Assembly (NCBI GenBank): GCA_001414345.1
Contig: LLCB01000003.1
Span: 124,001-188,000, forward strand
Direction of reading: 5' to 3'
DNA: 64,000 nt
Source: Hymenoscyphus infarciens
Lineage: Eukaryota > Ascomycota > Leotiomycetes > Helotiales > Helotiaceae
Shown here: one piece after another, positions 11,789 through 22,600 of the stretch
Layout of the letters: every line of letters begins with the position of its first letter
Numbering within the stretch: position 1 is the stretch's first letter
The notes under the pieces: model-generated
Databases searched by the model: none
Told to the model about the DNA's origin: nothing
The model's input: only the letters and a program-made list of their open reading frames with translations
Made by a program: the position numbers and the translations under genes

Positions 11789-12513
11789 CGAGCAAATAAT
11801 ATCGCCTTGTATGTACAGTACAATTGGATAGGGGAAGGCGGATTGGATACCAACAGCGTTCCAAAGCGATGATAATTGGTTTATGACATATAGTAACAAT
11901 GAAAGAAACGATACCACAGGTCGGAGTGTTTGAATGGGAAGCAACGGGTCTACCAATTGTTGATGGGCTAGTCTCTCCGCAAAAGGTCCATCGTTGGCGA
12001 TTCCAATGTAAAACAGCTTCAAAGGCACTCTGTGTAACCTCAAGTGCCATTCTCGAAGACCTTGAAGCAACAACCTAGAATCGAGCTTTCAATAAAAGCG
12101 GCAGTAGATGTTTCAGGTTCATACCTGCCAGCTTAACTCCCGTTGTTAGGGTAAGTTGAGACTAGGTACCTTGTTATCCTAGGTACCTAGATATGTAGGC
12201 AAACGCTTTAGAATAGCGAGGTAGGCAGGTACGAACCTGAAGTATTTTACTCTCTTGATCGCAGTTTCTTCCACCTGAATAAGCTTTCAGCCCACGTGCT
12301 ACAGTAATAACAAAGGAACGTGTCGGCTTGCATCAATCACGTCAGAAGTCCCCGAGAAAGCTCCAGCTTCAAAAACAGAGAGCTACCCCTCAACCCCGCC
12401 ATCTTCCGAATTCCATTTCAACTTCTGAACTCCTCAACTCCTCACTCACCACCACCACCACCATCCAATCCCTTTCCTACAATCACACTTCCAAGCAATC
12501 CCTCATCTTCAAA
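11789..12513. other. Intergenic between PX and DsbA-like genes
   Basis: 3' flank of the PX gene and promoter of the DsbA-like gene. The motif tcctaggtacctag (about 12178-12190), a member of the dispersed TACCTAGGTA-type palindromes, is here. No gene seen. Confidence 0.45.
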
Positions 12514-13296
12514 ATGGCGCTCGCCCCCAAATTTGCGCTCCAAAAGTTCAGCGCCACGCCCACTCCAACTTTACATACCCTGGAGCTCTTCTTGGACTAT
12601 GTCTGTCCCTTCTCCGCCAAGATGTTCAACACTGTTTATTCGGAGGTGTTTCCGTTGATTCGGGAAAAGTATGCGGACAAGGTGCAGGTTGTTTTTCGAC
12701 AGCAGATTCAGCCTTGGCATCCTAGTAGTACTTTGGTTCATGAGGCTGCTGTTGGTGTTGTGCAGTTGGGAGGGGACTTTTGGGGATTTAGTGATGTGAG
12801 TTATAGCATTCTTACTTTCCGACCACCCGACCACGGCTTTAGAAACCACCCGATCACGGATGTCAAGTTGAACAAACACTGACAATCCCGAATTAGCTCC
12901 TCTTCAAAGACGCGAAATCTTACTACGACGTCAACGTTGTGAACGAGACGAGAAACCAAACGTACGGTCGGCTTGCGAAGCTTGGCGCGAAAGCTGGGGT
13001 TGATGAGCAGGCTTTGTTGAAGTTGCTTTTGATTAGTGATAAGCCTGGTGAGGATGGGAGTTTGAATACAGGGAATGCGGTTACGAATGATTTGAAGGTG
13101 TATTCCTCTTGGGCTGGGAATGAGGAATGGGAAAGAAACCATGCTGATACTTTTACAGGTCCTGGTCAAGATGAATAGGCTCGTGGGTGTACACGTTACG
13201 CCTACCGTCATTTTCGATGGGGTCGTTGAGAACACTATAAGCTCGAGTTTCTCGGGTGCTCAGTGGGCTGAGTGGTTACAATCGAGAGTTGCTTGA
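12514..13296 (+). CDS. DsbA-family thioredoxin-like protein
   Basis: About 206 residues from three exons: 12514-12795, 12897-13097 and 13159-13296, all splices in phase 0 (GTGAGT and GTGTAT donors, TTAG and ACAG acceptors). The fold is thioredoxin-like of the DSBA/2-hydroxychromene isomerase group: strand HTLELFLDYVCPFSAKMFN carries a CPFS motif in place of the usual CxxC, so only one redox cysteine is present and a disulfide-exchange role is doubtful. VVFRQQIQPWHPSSTLVHEA and the cis-Pro strand GVHVTPTVIFDGVV follow as expected. No signal peptide is visible, so it is probably cytosolic. Fungal proteins of this type are usually annotated only as thioredoxin-like; substrate unknown. The chosen ATG lies in a good context (aaaatggcg); a longer in-frame opening to 12328 would add a Ser/Thr-rich stretch that does not look coding. 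Confidence 0.85.
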
Positions 13297-13767
13297 GGTT
13301 TTGACTGGAGGCTGAGAAGAGAGGAGAAGTGCTGACCCAATCTGGTGGATGCAGGGGGTAAGGCAGTTTGGAGAAGTTTGTATTTCATAATCACGGAAGT
13401 ATGGTTTGGCTAACTTGTACCTACGAGGGAAACCCGATTGCTATGCAGCTGACTGGAAGATAATTCACTTATAATACTCATTTTTCCTCGGCGTTAAAGC
13501 TTTTTCTATGTGGTTTATCGTTAGCGCGATTTGTATCTTTGTTTTCTCGAATTTGAAATTGTTTTCTTTCTTTTGCAACAACTCATTTCCTCCTTTTCTG
13601 TTGGTCTATTACTGGTTTTATTTTCCTAAATTACTTAGTTGAAGACCCCTGCGGGAAAAGAAGTTTTTCCCAAGCATGTCTCTCATCTACTGTTAAAGTT
13701 TTACGTCTGATCGCTTGCTTCTTAAGGCGGTATGTTTTCTTTTCAACTTTATATATATATGAAATAG
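13297..13767. other. 3' flank before the retroelement array
   Basis: AT-rich 3' flank of the DsbA-like gene, with no gene seen. The last 5 bases before the array, gagtg (13768-13772), are the left target-site duplication. Confidence 0.5.
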
Positions 13768-13772
13768 GAGTG

Positions 13773-13885
13773 TGTGACGTATTTTTAGGTTGAAAACGCT
13801 CTAAGGAGCTTGAATTTAGAAGGTGAAAACTCTACTATATATATAGGGAAAAGGGGTTACGTAAGACCCCCCTTTTTCTATAACA
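13773..13885 (-). repeat. LTR copy 1 (outer)
   Basis: 113-bp terminal repeat, tgtgacg at its left end and ataaca at its right end. It is the 3' LTR if the element reads on the minus strand. The purine tract aaggggta (minus strand) lies directly beyond its inner edge. Confidence 0.85.
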
Positions 13886-14641
13886 TACCCCTTAGGTCTA
13901 GGAGACAGCCTCCTAGGCCTATAAACTTAAACTAGATTATAAAAGAACCTCTTAACTATATCGCCCTCTATTCCTACTCTAGATTCTATAAAGCTATATA
14001 GATTACTTTAAACTCTTAAATAGTAATTCTAAATAATATTTAAGAGTAAAGTCCTACTTCTAGATCCTGTCTAACTTCTTCTCTTATACTCTAGTATATT
14101 ATTAGCTTTAGCTTTTTAGTAAAGATAGTAGATAGCGTTTATAGATATAGTAGCTTATAGTTAGTATTATATTTACTAGCTTTATAGAGTACTAGGCTTT
14201 TAAATTCGAAGTATATTCTTTAAGTACCTCTTAGAGTAAGCTAGTACACTACTAAGCTTCTAGTTTATATACTTCTAAGAGTAGTAGTAGCTAGCTTTAT
14301 ATATAGCTAGGCTTTATATAAGCTTATTAAGAGAGTAAGCTACTAAATTAAGATATATCTACTTAAGTAGAGCTTTTACTATATTTAAATTTAAGAGTGT
14401 TTTATAGAAAAGTCTTATCTACGCTTATTAAGAGAGTCTTTATTTATGCTTATTAGAAGAGTCTTATATTTAAAGTTAGAAGAGCCTCTACTTATTAAGA
14501 GTAAGTATTAAAGGGTTAGTTATATTAACTAATAATAAAGAGTGTTCTAAATACGTTATAATATATTAAATATATAAGTAGAAGTTATAAGAGTATACTA
14601 TAAGTATAAAGTATACTATATATATAAACTAGGCTTATAAC

Positions 14642-14753
14642 TATAACGTATTTTTAGGTTGAAAACGCTCTAAGAAGCTTAAATTTAGAAGATGAAAACT
14701 CTACTATATATATAGAGAAAAGAAGTTATATAAGACTCTCTTTTTCTATAATA
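14642..14753 (-). repeat. LTR copy 2 (inner)
   Basis: Inner copy with ends mutated from tgtgacg to tataacg and from taaca to taata, the C-to-T / G-to-A pattern expected from RIP. Confidence 0.8.
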
Positions 14754-15534
14754 TACTTCTTAGGTCTAAAAGAATAATAGCTTCCTAGGCTTATAAACTT
14801 AAACCAGATTACAAAAGAACCTCTTAACTATATCGCCCTCTATTCCTACTATAGAGAAAACCTGTAGAGCTATATATATTACTTCAAACTCCTGAACAGC
14901 GATTCCGTAGTATTTAAGAGTAAAGTCTCACTCCCAGATCCTGTCCAACTTCCTCTCTTATACCCCGGCTCTGACTCTGGCAAATATACTCTGGTTCTAG
15001 CTTCGGTGTCGTTAGTAAAGACAGCGGGTGGCGTTCGTAAGAGGTGGTGGCTCGTAGTCAGCGTTGTATGCCAGCTTCGTAGAGTACTAGGCTTCTGGAT
15101 CGTCTTAATCGAGCACCTCTTAGAGTGGGCCAGCGCGCTACTAGGCTTCCGGTTTGAATGCCTTCTGCGAAGAGCTTTATACGAGCTCTTCGAGAGTGAG
15201 CTGCCGATTGAGATATGCCTACTCGTAGTAGAGCTTTCGCTATATATTCGAAGTTAAGAGTCTCGTAGGAGAGTCCCGTCTACGCTTATTAGGAGAGTCC
15301 TTGTTTACGCTTATTAAGAAAGTCTTATATTCGAAGTTAGAAGAGCTCTACTTTAATTATAGAGCTTTTAAGTACTTGTCGAATATAAGTATTAAGAGGT
15401 TAGTTATACTAGCTAATAGCGGAGAGCGTTTTGAATACGTTGTAATACGTTGAATACGTAAGTAGAAGATAAAGAAGTTATAAGAGTATATTACAAGTAT
15501 AAAGTACACTATATATATAAACCGGGCTTATAAC

Positions 15535-15646
15535 TATAACGTATTTTTGAGTTGAAAACGCTCTAAGAAGCTTGAATTTAGAAGATAAAAACTCTACTAT
15601 ATATATAGAGAAAAGGGGTTATATAAGACTCTCTTTTTCCGTAATA
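15535..15646 (-). repeat. LTR copy 3 (inner)
   Basis: Inner copy, tataacg ... ccgtaata. Its right half keeps more C/G than copies 2, 4 and 5. Confidence 0.8.
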
Positions 15647-16425
15647 TATCTCTTAGGTCTAGGAAATAGTCTTCTAGGCTTATAAACTTAAACTAGATTA
15701 TAAAAGAACCTCTTAACTATGTCGCTCTCTATTCCTACTATAGAGAGTCCTACGAAGCTATATATATTACTTTAAACTTCTAAATAGCGATTCTCTAGAT
15801 AATATTCTTAAGAGTAAAGTCCTACTTCTAGATTCTATCTAACTTTCTCTCTTATACTCTAGCACGTTATTAGCTCTAGCTTTAGTAAAGAGCAGGTAGC
15901 GTTCGTAGATATAGTAGCTTATAGTTAGTATTATATTTATATATACTAGCTTTATAGAGTACTAGGCTTCTAGATCGTCTTATCAAGCACCTCTTAGAGT
16001 AGCTAGCGCGCTACTAGGCTTCCGGTTTATAATACCTCTAAGAGTAGTAGTAGCTAGCTTCGTAGCTAAGCTTTATACTTTCTATAAAGAGCTTTATACG
16101 AGCTCGTCGAGAGAGTAAGCTACTGAATTAAAGTATACCTACTTATAGTAGAGCTTTCGCTATATATTCAAAGTTGAGAGAGTCTCGTAGAAGAGTCCCG
16201 TCTACGCTTATTAGAAGAGTCCTTATTTACGCTTATTAAGAAAGTCTTATATTCGAAGTTAGAAGAGCCCTACTTCGAGAGCTTTCAAGTGCTTGTCGAA
16301 CGTAAGCATCGAGAGAGGTTAATTACGCTGACTAACAGCGGAGAGCGTTCTAAATACATCGTAATACGTTAAATATATAAGTAGAAGTTATAGAGTACAC
16401 TATACGTACAAACCGAGCTTATAAC

Positions 16426-16538
16426 TATAACGTATTTTTAGATTGAAAACGCTCTAAAGAGCTTGAATTTAAAAGGTAAAAACTCTACTATATATATAAG
16501 GAAAAGAGATTACGTAAGACCTCTCTTTTTCTATAATA
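16426..16538 (-). repeat. LTR copy 4 (inner)
   Basis: Inner copy, tataacg ... ctataata; RIP-like changes at both tips. Confidence 0.8.
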
Positions 16539-17294
16539 TACCTCTTAGATCTAGGAAATAGCCTTCTAGGCTTATAAACTTAAACTAGATTATAAAAGAA
16601 CCTCTTAACTATATTACTCTCTATTTCTACTCTAGATCTTATAAAGCTATATAGATTACTTTAAACTCTTAAATAGTAATTCTAAATAATATTTAAGAGT
16701 AAAATCTTACTTCTAGATTCTATTTAACTTCCTCTCTTATACTCTAGTATATTATTAGCTTTAGCTTTTTAGTAAAAATAGTAGATAACGTTTATAGATA
16801 TAATAGCTTATAGTTAATATTATATTTACTAGCTTCGTAGAGTACTAGGCTTTTAAATTTAAAGTATATTCTTTAAGTATCTCTTAAAATAAGCTAGTAT
16901 ACTACTAAGCTTCTAGTTTATATACTTCTAAGAGTAGTAGTAGCTAGCTTTATATATAGCTAAGCTTTATATAAGCTTATTAAGAGAGTAAGCTACTAAA
17001 TTAAGATATATCTACTTAAGTAAGGCTTTTACTATATTTAAATTTAAGAGTGTCTTATAAGAGAGTCTTATCTATACTTATTAGAAGAGTTCTTATTTAC
17101 GCTTATTAGAAGAGTTTTATATTTAAAGTTAGAAGAGCCTCTACTTATTAAGAGTAAGTATTAAGAGGTTAGTTATACTAACTAATAGTAGAGAGCGTTT
17201 TAAATACGTTATAATATATTAAATATATAAGTAGAAGTTATAAGAGTATACTATAAGTATAAAGTATACTATATATATAAACTAGGCTTATAAC

Positions 17295-17406
17295 TATAAT
17301 ATATTTTTAGGTTAAAAATACTCTAAAAAGCTTAAATTTAAAAGGTAAAAACTCTACTATATATATAAGGAAAAGGGGTTATATAAGACTCTCTTTTTCT
17401 ATAATA
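17295..17406 (-). repeat. LTR copy 5 (inner)
   Basis: The most heavily mutated inner copy, tataata ... ctataata. Confidence 0.8.
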
Positions 17407-18051
17407 CACCTCTTAGATCTAGGAGAGACAGCTTCTTAGGCTTATAAACTTAAACTAGATTATAAAAGAACCTCTTAACTATATCGCTCTCTATTTCTAC
17501 TATAGAGTCCTATATATTCTTAAGAGTAAAGTCTTACTTCCAGATCCTGTCTAACTTTCTCTCTTATACCCCGGCTCTAACTCTACTTTAGTTCTAGCTT
17601 TAGTATCTTTAGTAAAGAGCGAGTAGCGTTCGTAAGATATAGTAACTCGTAGTTAGCGTTATGTTTATGCTAGCTTCGTAGAGTACTAGGCTTCCGAATT
17701 CGAATATATCTTCGAGCACCTCTTAGAGTGAGCTAGCGCGCCGCTAGGCTTCCGGTTCGTAATACCTACTCGTAGTAGAGCTTTCGCTATATTCGAAGTT
17801 AAGAGAGTTCTGTAGAAGAGTCCCGTCTACGCTTGTTAGAAGAGTCTTTATTCACGCTTATTAAGAAAGTCTTGTATTTGAAGTAAGGAGAGCTGTACTT
17901 GTAGTAGAGCTTTTGAATACTCGTTAAACATAAGTATCGAGGGGTTGGTTACGCTGACCGACAGTGGAGAGCGTTCTGAATACGTCGTAATGCGTTGAAT
18001 ACGTAAGCAGAAGTTATAGAGTACACTATACGTGTAAACCAGGCTCATAAC

Positions 18052-18384
18052 TGTGACGTATTTTTGGGTTGAAAACGCTCTAAGGAGCTTGAATTTAGAA
18101 GGCACCAGGGAGTGCAGGAATTCGTGACTAGCGAATAGTTAACTAACTCTCCACTATTCCTTCTATTATTTATCTAAAACTCGATAAATCGATTCTATTA
18201 TTCTAAAAGGCTTAAATAATTAAGATTTTAATATATTTATTATTCTAAAGAAGTTAGAACAATTATAGAAGTATAAGTACTTCGAGAATACAGTCACGAA
18301 TTCCTGCACCCCCTGGTGGAGGTGAAAACTCTGCTATATATACAGGGAAAAGGGGTCACGTGAGACCCCCCTTTTTCCGTAACA
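18052..18384 (-). repeat. LTR copy 6 (outer), split by an insertion
   Basis: The right outer LTR (5' LTR if the element reads on the minus strand). It is the least mutated copy (tgtgacg ... ccgtaaca) and is interrupted by a 216-bp inverted-repeat element at 18103-18318. Removing that and about 4 bp of duplicated flank restores the 113-bp length of copy 1. Confidence 0.85.
18103..18318. mobile_element. 216-bp MITE-like element nested in LTR copy 6
   Basis: Begins caccagggagtgcaggaatt and ends with its inverted copy aattcctgcaccccctggtg; the terminal inverted repeats are about 24 bp with one or two mismatches. The centre is AT-rich and has no open frame. The flanks are tagaagg on the left and gaggtg on the right, where the uninterrupted LTR has gaaggtg, so a 3-4 bp, imperfect target duplication (agg/gagg) is likely. 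It must have arrived after the LTR array. No transposase is present here; the superfamily cannot be told from the ends alone. Confidence 0.8.
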
Positions 18385-18389
18385 GAGTG

Positions 18390-19692
18390 ATTATCGTATT
18401 TCCATCTCTGTTGTTTTGTTTGTCTTTGCTGACTTCTTTGGTGGGGACTGTGGAATTCGAGACATTAATTTCAGGTATGATGTTGCTCTGAAAAGCGTTG
18501 AATAATTACCTTGCTTGTTTTAGGAGGCTCCGACAAAGAGCGACGAGAGCTAATTATCCTAAACCCTTCGCGTAATTGATTTGATTGTTGGAAGACATTT
18601 AGAGCTCTTGGGTTTTGGATTTGCTTTATTGTTTAGAGTAATTGGATTCTGAAAGGCTCAGTGATTAGTACTTTAATTATCTAACACATTCAAAGTACAT
18701 ATCTCTTGTTATTCTAAATCATTAAGGCTGGAAAGCTGGAACAATTGAGAATGCTGAGGTTAGGGACTACATAGTGAGTTAATCACTCTATTGTGGGAAC
18801 AGCTCGTCTTCTAAATTTCTCGACTGAATACTTCTCTTGACTTGTTCTCACAAGAATTATGAGGTGACGAGTGAGGTCAGCGGAAGCACCACTGATGTCA
18901 TCGTTCAAGATTCAAGGGTCTCACGGATAATCCCCAGAGAGCCTAGGCCATATCCCACGTTTCGAGATCGGATTCTCTTATACTGTATGGGGGAAAAGTT
19001 ACGTTTAGATTCAAAAAAGTAACAAGAGAGATATCGGATAAAATCACTCCTGGTGGAAGGAAAATAGTTTTGGAAAACGAACTTAATTCATCGAAATCTC
19101 GGTTAGCTCCCCAGACACATGGAATAGTTTATTCATTGGGTCCGGGGCTCTTTTTCCCCGCGGTCTGAGACGACGTCCGCGATTAAGCTCAACACCAGAA
19201 TTTGGTTCATCAACATGACAACATCGCTTCTTAGATAGTATGATTCATTGAAAATATTATATTATAAGACCATTTCTGCCATTTCTACTTTACACGCGCG
19301 CGACCTTTGGTGTATATATCCTCTCTCCGGGAAACAGAAAGCTCGCTCTCGCTCTAGCCCTCATCTGCAGCCAGGCGAAGGTCTCACAGCAGGTTCCCAG
19401 AACTCAATCAGCGGGAATCACTCTACGGCCGAGTGTTGTATATCACGAATACGCTACAGGCTACGTAATCGTTAAGGAGGAGGAGGGCTCAGGAGGTTGA
19501 CACCAGTTGGAGGAAACTAGGAGGCAGGGCAGTCTCAAGGGGGACATTTGTGACGTCTACACTCACTCTTCCCGTTAGCCATTCCGCCCTGGGACTCGAC
19601 CCTATCCACAGCGATATTAACACACGCACCTCCAGGCTCCCCCCCCCCCCTCCCCGCCTTTACCTACCAGCGTCGCGGGTTCTTTCCCCCTC
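18390..19692. other. Intergenic, promoter region of the histidine kinase
   Basis: Right flank of the retroelement array and upstream region of the kinase gene. A TATA-like tatatat lies near 19313 and a long C run near 19639. No gene is seen; the short frames at 18837 and 19248 have no protein character. Confidence 0.45.
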
Positions 19693-22600
19693 ATGAAGCC
19701 ACAGAAGCCCGAACCGAAATCAATCTTCACCCCCCAGAAAGACCTACCCCCCGTCGCCCAATCACAATTACCTATCCTGCGGAGCCCTGCTCCGCAGCGA
19801 CATTCTGTGAAAGTCACTGCATCTCCAACCCCCTTTGCTGCTATCGAAACACTCACGAATGTGCCGGTGAGGGAGGGCGCTTTCTTGGACGCAACTGTGG
19901 ACTTTGAAGTGGTGAGGCGAGCTATCCATGCGACACCTACACCTAACCTCGGTATTGTGCTGATATTACTGCTTTTAGCATTCACAGACTCCTGCGCGAA
20001 TAGATTTCAGAGAGTCCCGAGGACCTTCGACTTTGGAGAACAATAATCTTGTAGTGAAGGAAGGAATATACGATGCGACAAAGGCAACAACGTGGGCCAA
20101 GGACACCCCACCATTTCGACATCGAGCCACAATCTCAAATCCGATACCTCCTAAGAATCGTTTAACGGAAGCGTATGCATCGAAACACACGCTCTCTGAA
20201 GATAATGGATCGCGGCCGGCCTCGATTTCAGAAAGACCAAAGAAAAGGCTGAAGCCACGACTGATAGCCCGGCATACCATTGATTTACAAACTGCGCGAT
20301 CGAGTGCCACTCCACGACTTGCACCTCCTCATTCTCCCTTGCTCTTTTCTCACACACCGAGACCGCGACCCTTATTCCCTCCAGGACTCTCGAGCTCAAG
20401 CGCAGCCGAAATGTTGAACAAGAGCAGGGAAGAGACGGGGAGTGTCACTACACTGAAGCTTGCTAGAGGTAGTGTCAGCACCGCCAGTCCTCCCCGATCA
20501 ACGGCTACCAGCCTTGTCAGAAGTCCCGAGCCAAAAGGCAGATCGCCAGGAATGCAAATTCTTGGTAGTGTCGGAATCACCGAATTACTGGAGCAAGACG
20601 AGCGACCTACGTTCATCATAGATGTTGCCAATCCGATAAACTTCACCCCTGGCGGGCCATTGGTAATTGTCTTTGCCAATGCGTCTCTTCGTGGGTATGA
20701 TACGATACTGGAGATGGTTACAAGTGGGGAAAAGACAGATAGTTCTGGCATGGTAACCGAATTTCCAGAATTCAAGGCATGGGCCCTAAGTTTCGTAAAG
20801 AATAACGAGTCAATGGATGTTTGCTTACCTTCAATTTCATATGGTGGAATCAACTGGTCTTGTAGCACTTTGAGGAAACGTCTTAGGCTGTTCAGCGGCA
20901 GCGGCAGTGCTATTGCTTCTGGCGCGGGAGGCTCAACGGGCTCCAATGCAGCACCACTTGATTCGCCAATGTTCCACGACAGAAACAAGGGACATTTTAT
21001 TTCACAGTCACCACTTGCTCAATCAGTCGAAGATGCAGATTACTTTGGCGAAATCCCTCCCCCTCCACTCGAAAATACACCACCTCCACGAAATGCCTTC
21101 AGTCCCATGAGTCTCGGGGATCCTAGCCCACCGAGACAAGCTATGATAGTTGCCCAAAGCACTGCTCTAACAAGCGACATGTCAATCACTAGATATCCCG
21201 ATAATCCCTCTTTCGATTGGACCAGGCTTCCGCTATCAGCTGCTCTTCCTAAACATATCCAATTTGCCCGAAGTATTGACTGGGCTTCAACGCCTTTGGG
21301 TCCTATTGAGAATTGGGCCTTTGATTTGAGGGCTATGTGTAATCTAATAATGGGTTCTCCCCATCCAGCTGCGATGTACTGGGGAGATGAGTATATCGCC
21401 ATATACAACGAGGCGTATATTATGTTGGCTGGCAAGAAACATCCTGAATTGATGGTAAGTGCTCAATTCCTTACAACTCACTCTTCGTGATTTCATAGGC
21501 CTCCTTCAATTTAGACTTTGATCTCTATCCTTTTGAATACATTAAAATGCTGAGAATATATTGGCTTTATATGGTGAATTTTCATGCTGCCCACTGCCAA
21601 ACTAGTTTCTGTGTGCATTCGTCCATGAAATTATGGAAATCTGATTAAATGAGCTAACTCCATGTAGGGTCAGAGTTATAAAACTGCTTGGTCGGAGATT
21701 TGGGAAGAAATCGAAGACGTATTTTCAAGTGCCAAGGATTCGGGGCAGTCCACTATGAAGGACGACGACTGCTTGTTCATCAAGAGAAATGGGTTCCTCG
21801 AAGAGTCATACTTTTCTTGGTCAATCGTTCCGTTGGTTGGTGAGGATGGTTCGGTCGTTGGCCTTTACAATCCGGCATTTGACAAGACCCGCCGGAAAAT
21901 TGCGGAGCGAAGGATGCTCACTCTAAGAGAAATAGGCGATAAGACTGCTTCTGCTCGAGAAGTCAAAAGCTTTTGGGGTCAGGTTATTAAAGGGCTTGCA
22001 TATAATGGTATGTAGCATACACTGCCCGGGGGTGTAATTTGAAAGGATGCCGCTAACGGTAACTCAGAATGTGATGTGCCCTTTTGCCTGTTATATTCTG
22101 TCGCCGATGATTCGGACTCTGATATCACCAGTATGCATAGCGGCTCACTTGCACAAGCTCCACAATGTGTGCTTGAAGGAACTTTGGGGGTCCCAGAAGG
22201 CCACAGATCTTCGGTCAGTCCACTGGATCTCAAATCAAGTGAGGATGGATTTGCGCCATATCTTCGAGAGTCCATGAAAACCGACAGACCTGTTCTTTTG
22301 AAGACTAGTGATGGTACTCTCTCGTTTGACTTGATCCAGGGACTTGAATGGAGGGGCTTCGGTGATCCTTGTCGTGCTGTAGTTGTCTGCCCAATCCATC
22401 CTACAACTGGTGATTCTATTTTGGGTTTCTTAGTTATGGGGGTTAATCCTCGTCGACCCTTCGATGATGACTACAGTCTTTTCATTCAACTTCTCAGTCG
22501 GCAACTGGCTACTTCGATGGCATCTGTGGTTTTATTTGAGGAGGAAATTAGACGTGGCCAGCGTGCAGCCCAACTGGCAGCGTTGGATCGACAAGAGCTC

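Larger units (their letters stand above)
13768..18389 (-). mobile_element. Tandem array of a miniature LTR retroelement (TRIM-like), RIP-mutated
   Basis: Six copies of a ~113-bp LTR separate five internal segments of 645-781 bp. LTR starts: 13773, 14642, 15535, 16426, 17295 and 18052; unit lengths 869, 893, 891, 869 and 757 bp. The outer LTRs have TG...CA ends with inverted tips (tgtgacg ... cgtaaca). The whole array is flanked by one perfect 5-bp duplication, gagtg at 13768-13772 and 18385-18389, so it behaves as one insertion. On the minus strand, the base after the LTR begins gttatgagcc, matching the complement of the initiator tRNA-Met anticodon arm (a half-tRNA primer site as in copia), and the other LTR is preceded by a purine tract ending aaggggta, like Ty1. 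That sets the element on the minus strand. No frame for gag or pol exists in any unit, so it is non-autonomous. TpA-rich mutation consistent with RIP affects all units, least at about 14870-15330. Confidence 0.85.

Noticed and set aside
15006..15257. 83-codon open frame inside the LTR array, plus strand
   Set aside because: It lies in the least mutated part of unit 2 but is on the strand opposite to the inferred element, has no homologue I recognise and is destroyed in the other four units.
17848..18105. 85-codon minus-strand frame at the right end of the array
   Set aside because: It runs through the primer site and LTR sequence; its start lies in the LTR. It is a chance frame in retroelement DNA, not a gene.
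20350..20988. 212-codon minus-strand frame over the histidine kinase exon
   Set aside because: Antisense shadow of a well-supported kinase exon; its composition follows the plus-strand codons.
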